This document shows, piece after piece, positions 46,258 to 55,592 of a stretch of DNA of 64,000 nucleotides (position 1 is its first letter; each line of letters opens with the position of its first letter). The stretch is from positions 186,001 to 250,000 of the forward strand of contig JADKDL010000002.1 in NCBI GenBank assembly GCA_016714605.1, given 5' to 3'. The position numbers and the translations under genes were made by a program. The notes below the pieces were generated by a model that was not told the DNA's origin, did not search any database, and saw nothing but the letters and a program-made list of their open reading frames with translations. This stretch comes from Bacteroidales bacterium. Lineage in GTDB: Bacteria; Bacteroidota; Bacteroidia; Bacteroidales; UBA1715.

Positions 46258-47462
46258 GATAGCGATTCTATTTCTTTATAGAGGGAAAGTATTTCTTTAT
46301 TGGGTTCTTTTGCAAATTTATATCTAAAATAATCAATAAATAATTCTTGACGCGATTTAGAAAGATCTATATTTTTCTTTGTGTTTGTATTGTCATTATT
46401 TTCTGTGTTTTCAATAAATGGCAGAATTGAAATAATGCCTTTGTGTATATCATGCAGTTCCTTCAAATCGCCGGGTTTAAAGTAGGTATCTGTTTTTATG
46501 GTACACTCAACCAAAAATTCTTGATTGTCTTTGAGCCAGAGTATAGCATCGTCAAAAGAGTTGAATGTTTTACGTTTCAATTCTTTTCCATTTTCAATGG
46601 TTATGGGTGTTAATGTAAGAGCTGTATTGGCAGTTTTCTCAATTATGATAATCTTTTTTTGTTGCGATGCCTCCGAAAAACTATAAGCTACAGGGCTGCC
46701 TGAATATGCAATAGTACAATGCTCTGTTTTATTGGTCTGATATCTATGTAAGTGTCCAAGTGCCACGTAATCTATTTGATGAGGTATTATTTCGGCAGAT
46801 AATATTTCGGAGATAAACTCGATTGGTTTCTCATTATCTGGTTCGGTAATCGTTTCATTTTTATCGAAGGGCAAAAGTGCGTGCGTGAGAAGAATATTCA
46901 CTCCTTCATTATTGCAATATTTATCGGCCAAGGTAGACCAGTGTGTGTGTAAAAATGTAGAAATAGATTCATCGTTTTCTTTATCTATAAATATCTTAAT
47001 TCTCTGTTGATTAACGAAAGGAGTGTGGATGATTCTCAGTAATTCACCATTAGTAAGTGCTAATTCTATGAACCCATTGTCGGTTTTTGTGATTGAGAAC
47101 CCGTTTTCTATGGTTAGCTTGTTTATGATATGAAAAGGATTACCACTAAACAAGATACCATTTAGAAGTGCCAAAGAATCGGGCGATTGTATTCTATCGG
47201 GCGAATCGTGATTTCCAGCTATAGCAATAACTGGTCTTTTGCCATTGTTGGTAAGTTCTTTGAGCGTTGTATAGAAAAGTTCTATTGCTTCTATAGGAGG
47301 ATTGAAATTGTCAAACAAATCTCCTGCAATCAAAACAGCATCTACATTGTGGTGGTTTGCAATCTGAATTATTTCCTGCATTACCAATTTTTGCTCTTCA
47401 AATCGGCTGTAGTAATCTAACCGTTTTCCTAAATGCCAATCTGCTGTATGAAGTATTTTCAT
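46254..47462 (-). CDS. sbcD: SbcD exonuclease subunit (Mre11 family)
   Basis: Manganese-dependent nuclease subunit that, with the SbcC ATPase, opens hairpins and processes double-strand ends. Phosphoesterase motifs are all present: HTADWHLGK, GDLFDNF, GNHDSPD, LLTHALLP and GHLHRYQ. The 402-residue length and C-terminal capping domain are normal. The usual downstream sbcC is absent; an AlbA_2 gene takes its place with a 4-bp overlap. Confidence 0.93.
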   Translation of the reverse strand: MKILHTADWHLGKRLDYYSRFEEQKLVMQEIIQIANHHNVDAVLIAGDLFDNFNPPIEAIELFYTTLKELTNNGKRPVIAIAGNHDSPDRIQSPDSLALLNGILFSGNPFHIINKLTIENGFSITKTDNGFIELALTNGELLRIIHTPFVNQQRIKIFIDKENDESISTFLHTHWSTLADKYCNNEGVNILLTHALLPFDKNETITEPDNEKPIEFISEILSAEIIPHQIDYVALGHLHRYQTNKTEHCTIAYSGSPVAYSFSEASQQKKIIIIEKTANTALTLTPITIENGKELKRKTFNSFDDAILWLKDNQEFLVECTIKTDTYFKPGDLKELHDIHKGIISILPFIENTENNDNTNTKKNIDLSKSRQELFIDYFRYKFAKEPNKEILSLYKEIESLS

Positions 47463-47950
47463 TTGTTTGTTTTTATTGCTTTTTCAGATTAAGAGTAATT
47501 GATCATTAGGGCTGATAAACAGCGTTTAAGTATGTTCTAATTATGGAAATTAATCCATTAAATTCAATGTTCAAGTTACAGAGAAATTAACTTTGAATCA
47601 ATGAGATTATTTAAAAAGTTTTATTGTGAATGTATTTATGATAGTAACATGTTTTCGTCTTTCAGTATGAAATGTCAATCAGGCATTCAATTTTCACGCT
47701 GAACCTTCTTGGTGTTTTCGGTGGTCATTAGGGAGAAAATACAGAGATTCGTGGAAAAGACACAGGTAAGAACTGAGTTATTTCGCAGCTCTTAATTCGT
47801 ATATGTACTCAATTTTATGATATTTGTCAATTTATCTAAATCATCTGCTATATTTTTCAGAATCAATAGAAACTTATTTTTATGTCGGTCGTTAAATTCA
47901 AAAGTGATGCAAATCACCTCTTAGATTATCAAAAATAAATACTCATACTT
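47463..47950. other. divergent intergenic region, sbcD and secreted-protein gene
   Basis: Promoters for the leftward sbcD and rightward secreted-protein genes should lie here. I see no RNA gene, repeat or open frame of note. Confidence 0.4.
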
Positions 47951-48616
47951 ATGAAAGCAATTACAATAAAATCAATAGCCCTCTTTATGATGTTAGGTGT
48001 TTATGGTCTATATGCACAGAAATTTTTCGATTCTTCAATAACATATTCAATAAAAAGCAAAGCAGAAGGTAAAGATATGTTGGTTCATAATGAATTGTAT
48101 AAATTATATGTAACCAGTGAGGGAATACAACCATATTTAGTTAATACCAAAGAAAAGAGTTCAAACCCTAAAAAGGGAGATATGTTTTCAATTTGCGAGA
48201 TAGATAATGCGGTGATTTTAACGTTTAAAGATGTTGAATTTGGCACTCAAAAGGTGAAATTGTTTAGTACTAAAGTTGGCGACACTTCAATGGTTGATGC
48301 AGATATTGAATTACCAATGATGTGTTTTTATTCGGGTAGCAAAATTGTTTTTGAAGGTGTTGTAAATACTACTGTTGAGAATGTTTCATTGGAGAGTTAC
48401 AAAATTAAAATCATTTATAACGAGTTGAATTTTACGTATGCGTATATAGAAAAAGAAGATTTTTTGCCTTTGAAATATGAAATATTTGAACTTCAAAAAG
48501 AGAAATTAACTACTAAAAATCAAATAATTGTAGAAATAGAATCTATTATGGGTAAATTCTCAAATACTACTGCATCTACAGTAAATTCAAATGAAAAGGA
48601 AGAGAAATCGTTTTAA
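47951..48616 (+). CDS. secreted protein of unknown function
   Basis: 221 residues with a signal peptide (about 1-22, ending LYAQ) and an apparently all-beta mature part of alternating hydrophobic strands. The C-terminus is polar and acidic (NSNEKEEKSF). I do not recognise a family; a DUF3108-like or lipoprotein-carrier-like beta sheet is possible but unproven. There is no lipobox, so it is probably periplasmic or exported. It ends 4 bp before the convergent hydE stop. Confidence 0.75.
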   Translation: MKAITIKSIALFMMLGVYGLYAQKFFDSSITYSIKSKAEGKDMLVHNELYKLYVTSEGIQPYLVNTKEKSSNPKKGDMFSICEIDNAVILTFKDVEFGTQKVKLFSTKVGDTSMVDADIELPMMCFYSGSKIVFEGVVNTTVENVSLESYKIKIIYNELNFTYAYIEKEDFLPLKYEIFELQKEKLTTKNQIIVEIESIMGKFSNTTASTVNSNEKEEKSF

Positions 48617-48620
48617 GAAA

Positions 48621-49679
48621 TTATTTTGCAAAATAACGTAAAGAGTCGCCCCATTCGCCAAAAGCAATGGGGTTTCTTTTTTGGTCTAAGCTTATGTTTT
48701 CAAGAGACATACTTTGGACTTGATTGTCTGAATTATAAATATCATATTTAGAAGTTTCCAAAGCCGGAGTTATATTGGGCAATATGATATTTGCCCCAGC
48801 ATTAATAGCTTTTTGCCAACCCAGTTTGTCCATTGCAAGTATAGATGAGGAAGGTATAATTGCTATATCTGGCATCATAATTCTCATTATAGCTATACAT
48901 TTCAAGCTGAGAAGCATTCTTTCTTGTTGTGTAAGTAGGTATTTATTTTCTTCATAAAGAGGTGTTGAAGAGTTTTCTATGTACGCTCCAGCTATGAATT
49001 TGTGAATGTTAGAATCGGCTAAGTATTTCAAATCAGTAGCTATATCCTCGTGTGTTTGGTATGGAATTCCGGTCATAATACCCGAACCTACCTGATAACC
49101 AATTTTCAGCAACGATTTCAAGCATCTTTTTCTGTAGTCAAGGTTATGGTCAAAATCGTTTGGAGTTATGTGTTGATAAAGAAAATCGTTGGTGGTTTCC
49201 AGATTCAGAATATATCGGTGTGCACCCGATTTAAACCATTTGCTGTATGTTTCCGGCTTTTGTTCACCACAGGCAAGCGTAATGCCTATATCGGTTAATG
49301 ATTCGTCTTTTATTGACTTTACAATTCTGTCAATTTTATCTATGAATTTGGAATCTTGTCTCTCGCCGGTTTCTATGTAGAGCGATTGATATTTTTCTGT
49401 TATTACTTTCTGAGCAATTGATTCAATTTCATTTTCTTCTATTGAAAATCGTTCTATGGCATTGTTTTCTTTTCTTAATCCGCAGAATAGGCAGTTTTTA
49501 GAACAAATGTTTGACAGATAAAGCGTAGCTCGTAAATAGATTTTATTGCCAACAGTTTGGTCTCTGAGCTCTCTAGCATATTCAAATAGTAAATCCATTT
49601 CTTCCTCTGTCGACGATAAAAGCTCTACAATATCATTTATCTCAAGTGGTTTCTTTTCAAGAATGTTCCTGAAAATCAT
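48621..49679 (-). CDS. hydE: [FeFe]-hydrogenase H-cluster radical SAM maturase HydE
   Basis: Radical SAM enzyme that helps build the dithiomethylamine-bearing di-iron site of [FeFe]-hydrogenase. The 4Fe-4S cysteines are in NICSKNCLFCGLRKEN (Cys59, Cys63, Cys66), and the barrel shows ETGER, LACGEQ, LNLETTND and SGIMTGIPYQTHEDIA, which fit HydE better than BioB. At 352 residues it is normal length. hydF, hydG and a hydrogenase are not adjacent, so the gene is isolated. It suggests fermentative hydrogen metabolism. Confidence 0.87.
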   Translation of the reverse strand: MIFRNILEKKPLEINDIVELLSSTEEEMDLLFEYARELRDQTVGNKIYLRATLYLSNICSKNCLFCGLRKENNAIERFSIEENEIESIAQKVITEKYQSLYIETGERQDSKFIDKIDRIVKSIKDESLTDIGITLACGEQKPETYSKWFKSGAHRYILNLETTNDFLYQHITPNDFDHNLDYRKRCLKSLLKIGYQVGSGIMTGIPYQTHEDIATDLKYLADSNIHKFIAGAYIENSSTPLYEENKYLLTQQERMLLSLKCIAIMRIMMPDIAIIPSSSILAMDKLGWQKAINAGANIILPNITPALETSKYDIYNSDNQVQSMSLENISLDQKRNPIAFGEWGDSLRYFAK

Positions 49680-49836
49680 ATCAGAATTGGATTTGGAAGT
49701 TTGAATTAATATGAGGCAATGTAAGAATTTCTAGCAATTTATTTGAAATATCTTATCAGTTTAATTTCTAACCATTCAAATGATAAGGTTTTAAAGTAAA
49801 GAAAATTTTTGAATTTTCTTTACGAATGTTTTAATC

Positions 49837-49873
49837 ATAAAAAAAGCATGAGATTTTTATCCCATGCTTTTTT
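49837..49873 (-). terminator. terminator of the porin gene
   Basis: AAAAAAGCATG and CATGCTTTTTT arms with a short loop. Runs of A and T on both sides make it bidirectional, and it lies 19 bp past the porin stop. Confidence 0.85.
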
Positions 49874-49891
49874 ATATGCTTTAAATAAATA

Positions 49892-50554
49892 TTACATTTC
49901 TTTTTTATTAAATACATATTGTAAATTAAACAATAGCATATCGTTTTTTATGTAATTGGTTTTCTCAATTCTGTTAAGATAATTTGCTTGTAATTTAAAA
50001 CCTTTACCAAGTATAATATCTACACCTACAGTAGCTATCATAAATGTGTTATCATCTGCTAAATAGGTGTTTCCTACATAATAATCAAACCCAAAAGTAG
50101 GTTGAATTCTGTCTTTAATATTTATCATTTGGTGGTAATATAAGCCATTGTATTTAGTAACTGTTGGTGCGGTTTCAATGGTATCAGCAGTAATATTTCC
50201 ATAGGTTCCTGATATGAAACCGAAATCAATTCTTGTTGGTTTTGCTCGAAGCGAACCATCTATTCCTAAATATCTTGTAGTAAGTTGGTCTGTTAGGGTA
50301 GCTGTTTGTTTGTAATTAGAAATACCTGCAAATAGTCCTATTTCTAATTTTTCAATAGGGGTTACGGCAATTCTTAATAATTCTTTAAGTCCGCTAACAT
50401 CATTGGCGTTTTTAGATTTACTTGTTGCTATGTCATTAAATGGCAAAGCACCATCGGTATTGGCAATCATAAAGTTATATTTAAGGAATTTTGTTTTGCC
50501 ATAGAAATTTACACCTAAATCATAAAAACCTCTTGTTTTAAAGTTTTTTGCCAA
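49892..50554 (-). CDS. outer-membrane porin, C-terminal part (frameshifted)
   Basis: Continuation of the porin starting at 51006. It contains alternating beta strands of an outer-membrane barrel (RGFYDLGVNFYGKTKF at the start) and ends with a strand plus short KKEM tail. The frame begins within a run of six A at 50544-50549; one further A would join it to the upstream part. The ATG at 50554 is probably not a true start. The substrate is unknown. Confidence 0.75.
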   Translation of the reverse strand: MAKNFKTRGFYDLGVNFYGKTKFLKYNFMIANTDGALPFNDIATSKSKNANDVSGLKELLRIAVTPIEKLEIGLFAGISNYKQTATLTDQLTTRYLGIDGSLRAKPTRIDFGFISGTYGNITADTIETAPTVTKYNGLYYHQMINIKDRIQPTFGFDYYVGNTYLADDNTFMIATVGVDIILGKGFKLQANYLNRIEKTNYIKNDMLLFNLQYVFNKKEM

Positions 50555-51006
50555 CTATTTACAATTAATGATCTGTTTATCAAAAGTATGTCGGCCGATG
50601 AGATAAGCGAGCCTTGAAGTGCTCCGGGAGAACCTATTAATCCCGCTTTAATTGAAAATAAATCTTTTACAATATCAAAGTTTAAATATGCAGTAGTTAA
50701 ATCAAGTTTAAACTTGTCGGCAGAAATCATTATTCCCCAATCAACTTTCGGACTTAACTTACCGTAAGGCATGACTCTTAATCTAGAAAATGCAAATCCG
50801 AATGGAGATGTGCTATTACCATCGGCATCAGGCTCAAGGAATACATAAGAAAAATTCATTTGTGAAAATCCTTTAATTCCTATAGTTGGTTGAAACTTTG
50901 GTTCTTCAGTTTTCGGTTTTGTAGTTGTGTCGGTTGGCGTTTGCGCAACTATACCTGAAAAAAAGAGAAAAAAAGATACGCTTGTTACAAGTAGTTTTCT
51001 TATCAT
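50515..51006 (-). CDS. outer-membrane porin, N-terminal part with signal peptide (frameshifted)
   Basis: Begins with a signal peptide (about 1-22, ending IVAQ) and a proline-rich linker. The first barrel strands follow, resembling phosphate-selective porin O/P family proteins (IGIKGFSQMNFSYVF; SRLRVMPYGKLSPKVDWGIMIS). After LIVNSWQK the frame goes wrong at the A-run near 50544. Combined length is about 370 residues. A possible TACATTTG promoter element lies about 130 bp upstream at 51134-51141 on the minus strand. Confidence 0.78.
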   Translation of the reverse strand: MIRKLLVTSVSFFLFFSGIVAQTPTDTTTKPKTEEPKFQPTIGIKGFSQMNFSYVFLEPDADGNSTSPFGFAFSRLRVMPYGKLSPKVDWGIMISADKFKLDLTTAYLNFDIVKDLFSIKAGLIGSPGALQGSLISSADILLINRSLIVNSWQKTLKQEVFMI

Positions 51007-51211
51007 AAGTTTTGGATTTAATTTATTTTTAAATTTTAAATTATTTGCTTGTATGGTTATTAAAAAAATGGCAATGTTTAGTTATTGTCAATAAGGTTAT
51101 AAAACTACAGTAATAATTTACATTAATTTAACACAAATGTAGTGATTCATATCAATAAAATTGAACTAATTAAATAGTATTTTATAGGTGTAATTACTGG
51201 TTTATATAAAT

Positions 51212-51251
51212 AAAAAAGAGGGATGAAAATTATTTTCCATCCCTCTTTTTT
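51212..51251 (-). terminator. terminator of argG
   Basis: AAAAAAGAGGGATG pairs with CATCCCTCTTTTTT around an AT loop, 19 bp after the argG stop. The stem is strong and followed by T in both directions. Confidence 0.92.
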
Positions 51252-51269
51252 ATTGTGTTTGTTTGATTT

Positions 51270-52508
51270 TTAGAATTTTACAGGAGATTTATCGCCTAAG
51301 ATAAGAGCTCTGGTTTTGAGTGGTAACCCAAAACACTTAATAAATCCTTTAGCATCTTTTTGGTCATACGTTTCTACATCGCTAAAACCACCAAGTTCTT
51401 TGTCGTACAATGAATATGGAGATGATATGTGTATAGGAATAACATTTCCTTTGTATAATTTTACACCAACTCTGCCTGTTACTACTCTTTGAGTTTCATT
51501 TACAAATGCGTCTAGTGCTTGTCTGAGCGGGGTGAACCACTCTCCGTTATATACCAAATTGGCATAGGTTTGCGACATCTTTTGTTTTTCATGTAGTGTT
51601 GCTTTGTCTAGCGTGAGTGTTTCTAGCAGTTCATGAGCTCTATAAAGAACTGTACCTGCAGGAGTTTCATAGACACCTCTAGATTTTAAGCCAACCAATC
51701 TGTTTTCAACAATATCAAGCAATCCTACCGCATGTTCTCCGGCAATTTTGTTTAGTGTTTTTATTATTTCTACCGAATCAAGCTTTTTGTCATTTACTGC
51801 AACCGGAATACCTTGTTCAAAATCTATAAAAACTTTAGCTCCTTTTTCTGGTGCAGTTTCAAAGGTATTGCTCATCTTAAGCATATCGTACTCATGCTCT
51901 TGATCGGGGTGTTCTAATACACCACCTTCGTGAGATAGATGCCAAAGATTTCCGTCTTCTGAATATATTTTTGTTTTTGATATACCCCAAAGTGGAATAT
52001 TTCTTTTTTCTGCATAGTCAATAGCTTCTTCTCTTGATGTGATTTTCCATTTTTCGTCTTTCCAAGGGGCTATAATTCCAATTGTAGGGTCTATTGCCAT
52101 ATATCCTAATTCAAAACGTACTTGGTCATTTCCTTTACCGGTAGCTCCGTGAGAAACAGCATCGGCACCTTCTTCCTTTGCAATACGCATTTGGTGTTTT
52201 GCAATGAGTGGTCTTGCTATTGATGTGCCCAATAGGTATGTGCCTTCATATTTAGCTCCCATTTTAAGGGTAGGCCAAACATACTCTTCAATAAATTCTT
52301 TTTTCAGGTCAACAACATAACATTTTGATGCTCCCGAAGCAAGAGCTTTTTCTGTAATCTTATTTACATCAATTTCTCCTTGTCCAATATCAGCAGCGTA
52401 TGCTATAACTTCGCATCCGTAATTTTCTTTAAGCCAAGGTATAATCACTGAAGTGTCTAGTCCGCCCGAATATGCTAATACTACTTTATTATATGTTTTA
52501 GTTGTCAT
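51270..52508 (-). CDS. argG: argininosuccinate synthase
   Basis: Joins citrulline and aspartate using ATP to form argininosuccinate in arginine synthesis. The PP-loop ATP site is LAYSGGLDTSVI near the N-terminus, followed by the family motifs HGATGKGNDQVRFELG and SHEGGVLEHP. At 412 residues it is complete. It lies 69 bp downstream of the arginine decarboxylase-like gene on the same strand and ends in a strong terminator. No other arg genes are close. Confidence 0.97.
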   Translation of the reverse strand: MTTKTYNKVVLAYSGGLDTSVIIPWLKENYGCEVIAYAADIGQGEIDVNKITEKALASGASKCYVVDLKKEFIEEYVWPTLKMGAKYEGTYLLGTSIARPLIAKHQMRIAKEEGADAVSHGATGKGNDQVRFELGYMAIDPTIGIIAPWKDEKWKITSREEAIDYAEKRNIPLWGISKTKIYSEDGNLWHLSHEGGVLEHPDQEHEYDMLKMSNTFETAPEKGAKVFIDFEQGIPVAVNDKKLDSVEIIKTLNKIAGEHAVGLLDIVENRLVGLKSRGVYETPAGTVLYRAHELLETLTLDKATLHEKQKMSQTYANLVYNGEWFTPLRQALDAFVNETQRVVTGRVGVKLYKGNVIPIHISSPYSLYDKELGGFSDVETYDQKDAKGFIKCFGLPLKTRALILGDKSPVKF

Positions 52509-52577
52509 GATTTTATTTTATTTATTGCATGTATTTAATTCAATTTTTTTAAAAGTGAAATTGTAGATAAAACAGTT

Positions 52578-53996
52578 TTATTCTGTTAATTTACAGTCGT
52601 AGCCCAATATATGAAGCATGTCTTCAACAGATTGTTCGTTTCTAAAAACATAGTCTATATAGTTCCCTTTTTTATCGCGGTCTATAACTACTTGTTTTGG
52701 AGATGGTATTAAGCAGTGTTTTATACCTCCGTATCCACTTATGGAATCTTGGTATGCACCGGTATGGAAAAAGCCTAAATACAGTGGTTCTTTGTCTGTA
52801 GGGGCATACTTTGGAAGGAATACCTGTTGATTTAAATCTTCAGAGTTGTAATAATCTGAATGATCGCAGCTTATACCACCTATATTTACTCTGGTGTAAT
52901 CGTTTTTCCATTTATTAATAGGGAGCAAAATAAATTTCTCGTGTATAGACCACGCATCGGGTATGGTATTCATCAAGCTATTATCAACAATATACCATAA
53001 TTCGGCATCGTTTTGTTGTTTTTGATCAAGCACAGAGAAAATGATTGCACCACTTTCACCTACTGTATATTTTCCAAATTCAGTGTAAATATCTGGTTCG
53101 TCAACACCCTCATTGCTACATGCTTCTTTGATGTTTACAACTATTTCTTTTATCATATATTCATAGTCGTATTCAAAACCAAGATGATTTCTAATAGGAA
53201 ATCCGCCACCTAAATTTATGCTATTTAATGAAGGGCAAATTTTCTTTAGTTCTATATATATGTTCAAAGCTTTTTTAAATTCTCCCCAATAATACAAACT
53301 GTCTTTGATGCCTGAATCTACAAAAAAGTGAAGCATCTTAAGATTTAATTGTTTGTTTTTGCTTACGTTTTCTTTGTAAAAAGTAAGTATTTCATTAGGT
53401 CTAATACCTAATCTTGAGGTGTAATATGCAGATTGAGACTCCTCGTCAATAGCCATTCTCAGACCAATATTTATGGAATCTTTGCCCAATTTAGAAAGCA
53501 GTCTGTTTAGTTCAGATCTGTTATCTAATACTATAATTGAATTTTTAAATCCCTTTTTCTTGAAATTCACTATTTTTTCAATGTAGTCTGGAGTTTTATA
53601 TCCGTTGTGTATTAAAATAGTGTCTTTAGTAAGTTCGCCGGTTTCATGCAGTTTTTCAACTAAGTCAAGGTCAAATGACGATGAGGTTTCTAATTGCACT
53701 TTTTCTTTCAGCGCAGTTCCTACAACATGATGGAAGTGACAGCATTTGGTACAATAGCAGAAGTGATATTTGCCTTTGTAATTGTTGGCATTTATGGCTC
53801 TGTTAAATAGGTTTCTTGATTTTCTAATCTGATCAGATATTTTTGGTAAATATGTCAGCTTAAATGGAGTACCATATTTTTTTATTAAATACTCGAGAGA
53901 AATTCCATGAAATGTAAGATAATCATCTCTAAGGTCAAATCCCTCTTGTGGAAAGTAATATGATTGCTCAATCAAGTCAAAATAACTATTCTTCAT
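52578..53996 (-). CDS. PLP-dependent arginine decarboxylase-like protein (alanine-racemase fold)
   Basis: Fold-III decarboxylase of 472 residues, the Bacteroidota version usually annotated arginine decarboxylase. The PLP lysine is expected in YHFCYCTKCCHFHHVV near the N-terminal barrel, and GGGFPIRNHLGF contributes the phosphate-binding glycine loop. The C-terminal beta domain has a cysteine-bearing GISCDHSDYY motif typical of the dimer active site. It would make agmatine for polyamine synthesis. Diaminopimelate or other amino-acid decarboxylation is less likely. A TACATTTG element lies close upstream. Confidence 0.82.
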   Translation of the reverse strand: MKNSYFDLIEQSYYFPQEGFDLRDDYLTFHGISLEYLIKKYGTPFKLTYLPKISDQIRKSRNLFNRAINANNYKGKYHFCYCTKCCHFHHVVGTALKEKVQLETSSSFDLDLVEKLHETGELTKDTILIHNGYKTPDYIEKIVNFKKKGFKNSIIVLDNRSELNRLLSKLGKDSINIGLRMAIDEESQSAYYTSRLGIRPNEILTFYKENVSKNKQLNLKMLHFFVDSGIKDSLYYWGEFKKALNIYIELKKICPSLNSINLGGGFPIRNHLGFEYDYEYMIKEIVVNIKEACSNEGVDEPDIYTEFGKYTVGESGAIIFSVLDQKQQNDAELWYIVDNSLMNTIPDAWSIHEKFILLPINKWKNDYTRVNIGGISCDHSDYYNSEDLNQQVFLPKYAPTDKEPLYLGFFHTGAYQDSISGYGGIKHCLIPSPKQVVIDRDKKGNYIDYVFRNEQSVEDMLHILGYDCKLTE

Positions 53997-54324
53997 TACA
54001 ACAATTTAGTTTTTAGAAAAGTAATAAAAAAAAACGGATTGCAAATGTAATTAATTAGAGAATACTAGCATACTATGTATAGAAAATTATAAATCTTTTT
54101 TAATACAATTTTAATAATTACATATTAACACTCATTTGCGATAATATGTTGTTTTAATTAAAATATTTGCTATTATTGCTGTTTATTATGGGAGTTTGGT
54201 TCGATTAAAATATTTTTTTAATAAATATTTTAATTTATTTCTTGAAGTTCTTTTTATAAAACATATTATTTCTTAATTTTGGCGCCCTAAACAATTATAT
54301 ATTTAAAATATTTAACAAAATAAT
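53997..54324. other. divergent intergenic region, decarboxylase and DUF5606 genes
   Basis: AT-rich. It holds the decarboxylase -7 element (54042-54049) and a TAATTTTG at 54274-54281 that probably serves the DUF5606 gene. No other feature is seen. Confidence 0.4.
54042..54049 (-). promoter_or_regulatory. -7 promoter element of the arginine decarboxylase gene
   Basis: TACATTTG on the minus strand matches TAnnTTTG, about 46 bp before the start codon. No convincing -33 TTG was found at the expected distance. Confidence 0.5.
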
Positions 54325-54840
54325 ATGCTTAAAGAAATATTAGCTATATCCGGACAATCAGGTTTGTGGAAATTAGTTTCTCAGACAAAAAATGGGATTA
54401 TTGTAGAAAATTTAGATTCTAAAAAGCGTATTCCGGCTTATCATACTTCCAAAGTTAGTGCTCTCGAAGACATAGCAATATATACTGAGGATAAAGAAGT
54501 ACCTCTTAAAGATGTTTTCAAGAAAATTTATGAAATTGAAAACAAAGAAGAAGTAGTTATGAAAAAAGATGCTTCTAATGATGATGTAAAGAAGTATTTT
54601 GTTACTATACTACCTGATTATGATAAGGATAGAGTATATGTTTCTGATATGAAAAAAGTATTCGTATGGTACAATATACTTTTGAAGCAAAATTTAATGA
54701 ATTTTGAAAATGAAGTAAGTTCGGAAGTGGCTGAGACTCCAAAAACTGTAGATGCTGAGGTTGCTACCGAAGAAAATAATGAAAAGCCTGTAGTTGCAAA
54801 AAAACCTAAAAAAACCGCTGCACCTAAAAAAGCCGAATAA
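54325..54840 (+). CDS. DUF5606-family protein
   Basis: Bacteroidota-specific protein of 171 residues. The conserved N-terminal part begins LKEILAISGQSGLWKLVSQT, suggesting a small beta domain, followed by a helical region with KYFVTILPDYDKDRVYVSDMKK. The last about 35 residues are a Lys/Ala/Pro/Glu-rich tail (KKPKKTAAPKKAE) that could contact nucleic acid. The function is unknown. It lies beside genes for a DEDD exonuclease and a DUF5063 protein, a neighbourhood I recall from related genomes. Confidence 0.85.
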   Translation: MLKEILAISGQSGLWKLVSQTKNGIIVENLDSKKRIPAYHTSKVSALEDIAIYTEDKEVPLKDVFKKIYEIENKEEVVMKKDASNDDVKKYFVTILPDYDKDRVYVSDMKKVFVWYNILLKQNLMNFENEVSSEVAETPKTVDAEVATEENNEKPVVAKKPKKTAAPKKAE

Positions 54841-54919
54841 ATTTTATTATATAAAGTCTTTATTCAAAGGTCTGTTAAGCAATGTTTTCATGAAATATGC
54901 TTAATAGATCTTTTTTTTG

Positions 54920-55591
54920 TTAATTCTCTTCTTCTGTAGGGTTTATCTGGTTCAACTCTGCTTCTTCAGAAATTTTAGTTTCTTTTCTCTGATTGAGCAA
55001 ATGAATATTTTCTTGAAGTTTAATATATAGTAAGTAAGAAACCCAAGCATCTGTTGCTGCATAGGTTAGTTGTGGTAGGGTAAGTTCAGAGTTCTCCCAG
55101 TTAGAAAGTTGCTGTGCTTTAGATATTCTAAAACCCAGTACAATAGGGGCTAATGTTTTTAGTCCGAAATTTTCTATACCAAACAATTTTACAAAATCTT
55201 GTAATTCAAAAAAACCTTGCGGTTTAAATTTCCTAATTTTTTGTAGTGCCTTCAAATCATCTCTTATTGCAACACCAACTTTAAGTATAGATTGGTCTTG
55301 AAATATCTTCATTATATCATTAGATATTCCAATTTTATTAATTCTAAAAAGGAAAGCGTTTTCAGAGTCGGAGAGTTGCAGAAGCGCTACCGAATGAGAG
55401 TTACCTTTATGAAAGCATGGTTTTGTCTCGGTATCAAAGCCAAGAATAGGTTTAGATGAGAGGTATTTTATAGCTTCATTGTGTATAGTGGAATTGTCTA
55501 CAATATGCAAATTGCCGCTGAATGCTCTTAGAGGGTATTCGTTTATCTGTTCTTTGTCAATATTTGTTATTTCAGGAAATGTGAGCAGCAT
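54920..55591 (-). CDS. DEDD-type 3'-5' exonuclease (RNase D-like)
   Basis: Exonuclease-domain protein of 223 residues. The first acidic pair is in LGFDTETKPCF, the second motif around LKVGVAIRDDLKALQ, and the third in YAATDAWVSYLLY, matching the DEDDy/RNase D-like order. There is no HRDC domain, so it resembles stand-alone exonucleases that act on RNA or single-stranded DNA. Its start is 1 bp after the DUF5063 stop, so the two are cotranscribed. Confidence 0.9.
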   Translation of the reverse strand: MLLTFPEITNIDKEQINEYPLRAFSGNLHIVDNSTIHNEAIKYLSSKPILGFDTETKPCFHKGNSHSVALLQLSDSENAFLFRINKIGISNDIMKIFQDQSILKVGVAIRDDLKALQKIRKFKPQGFFELQDFVKLFGIENFGLKTLAPIVLGFRISKAQQLSNWENSELTLPQLTYAATDAWVSYLLYIKLQENIHLLNQRKETKISEEAELNQINPTEEEN

Positions 55592-55592
55592 A

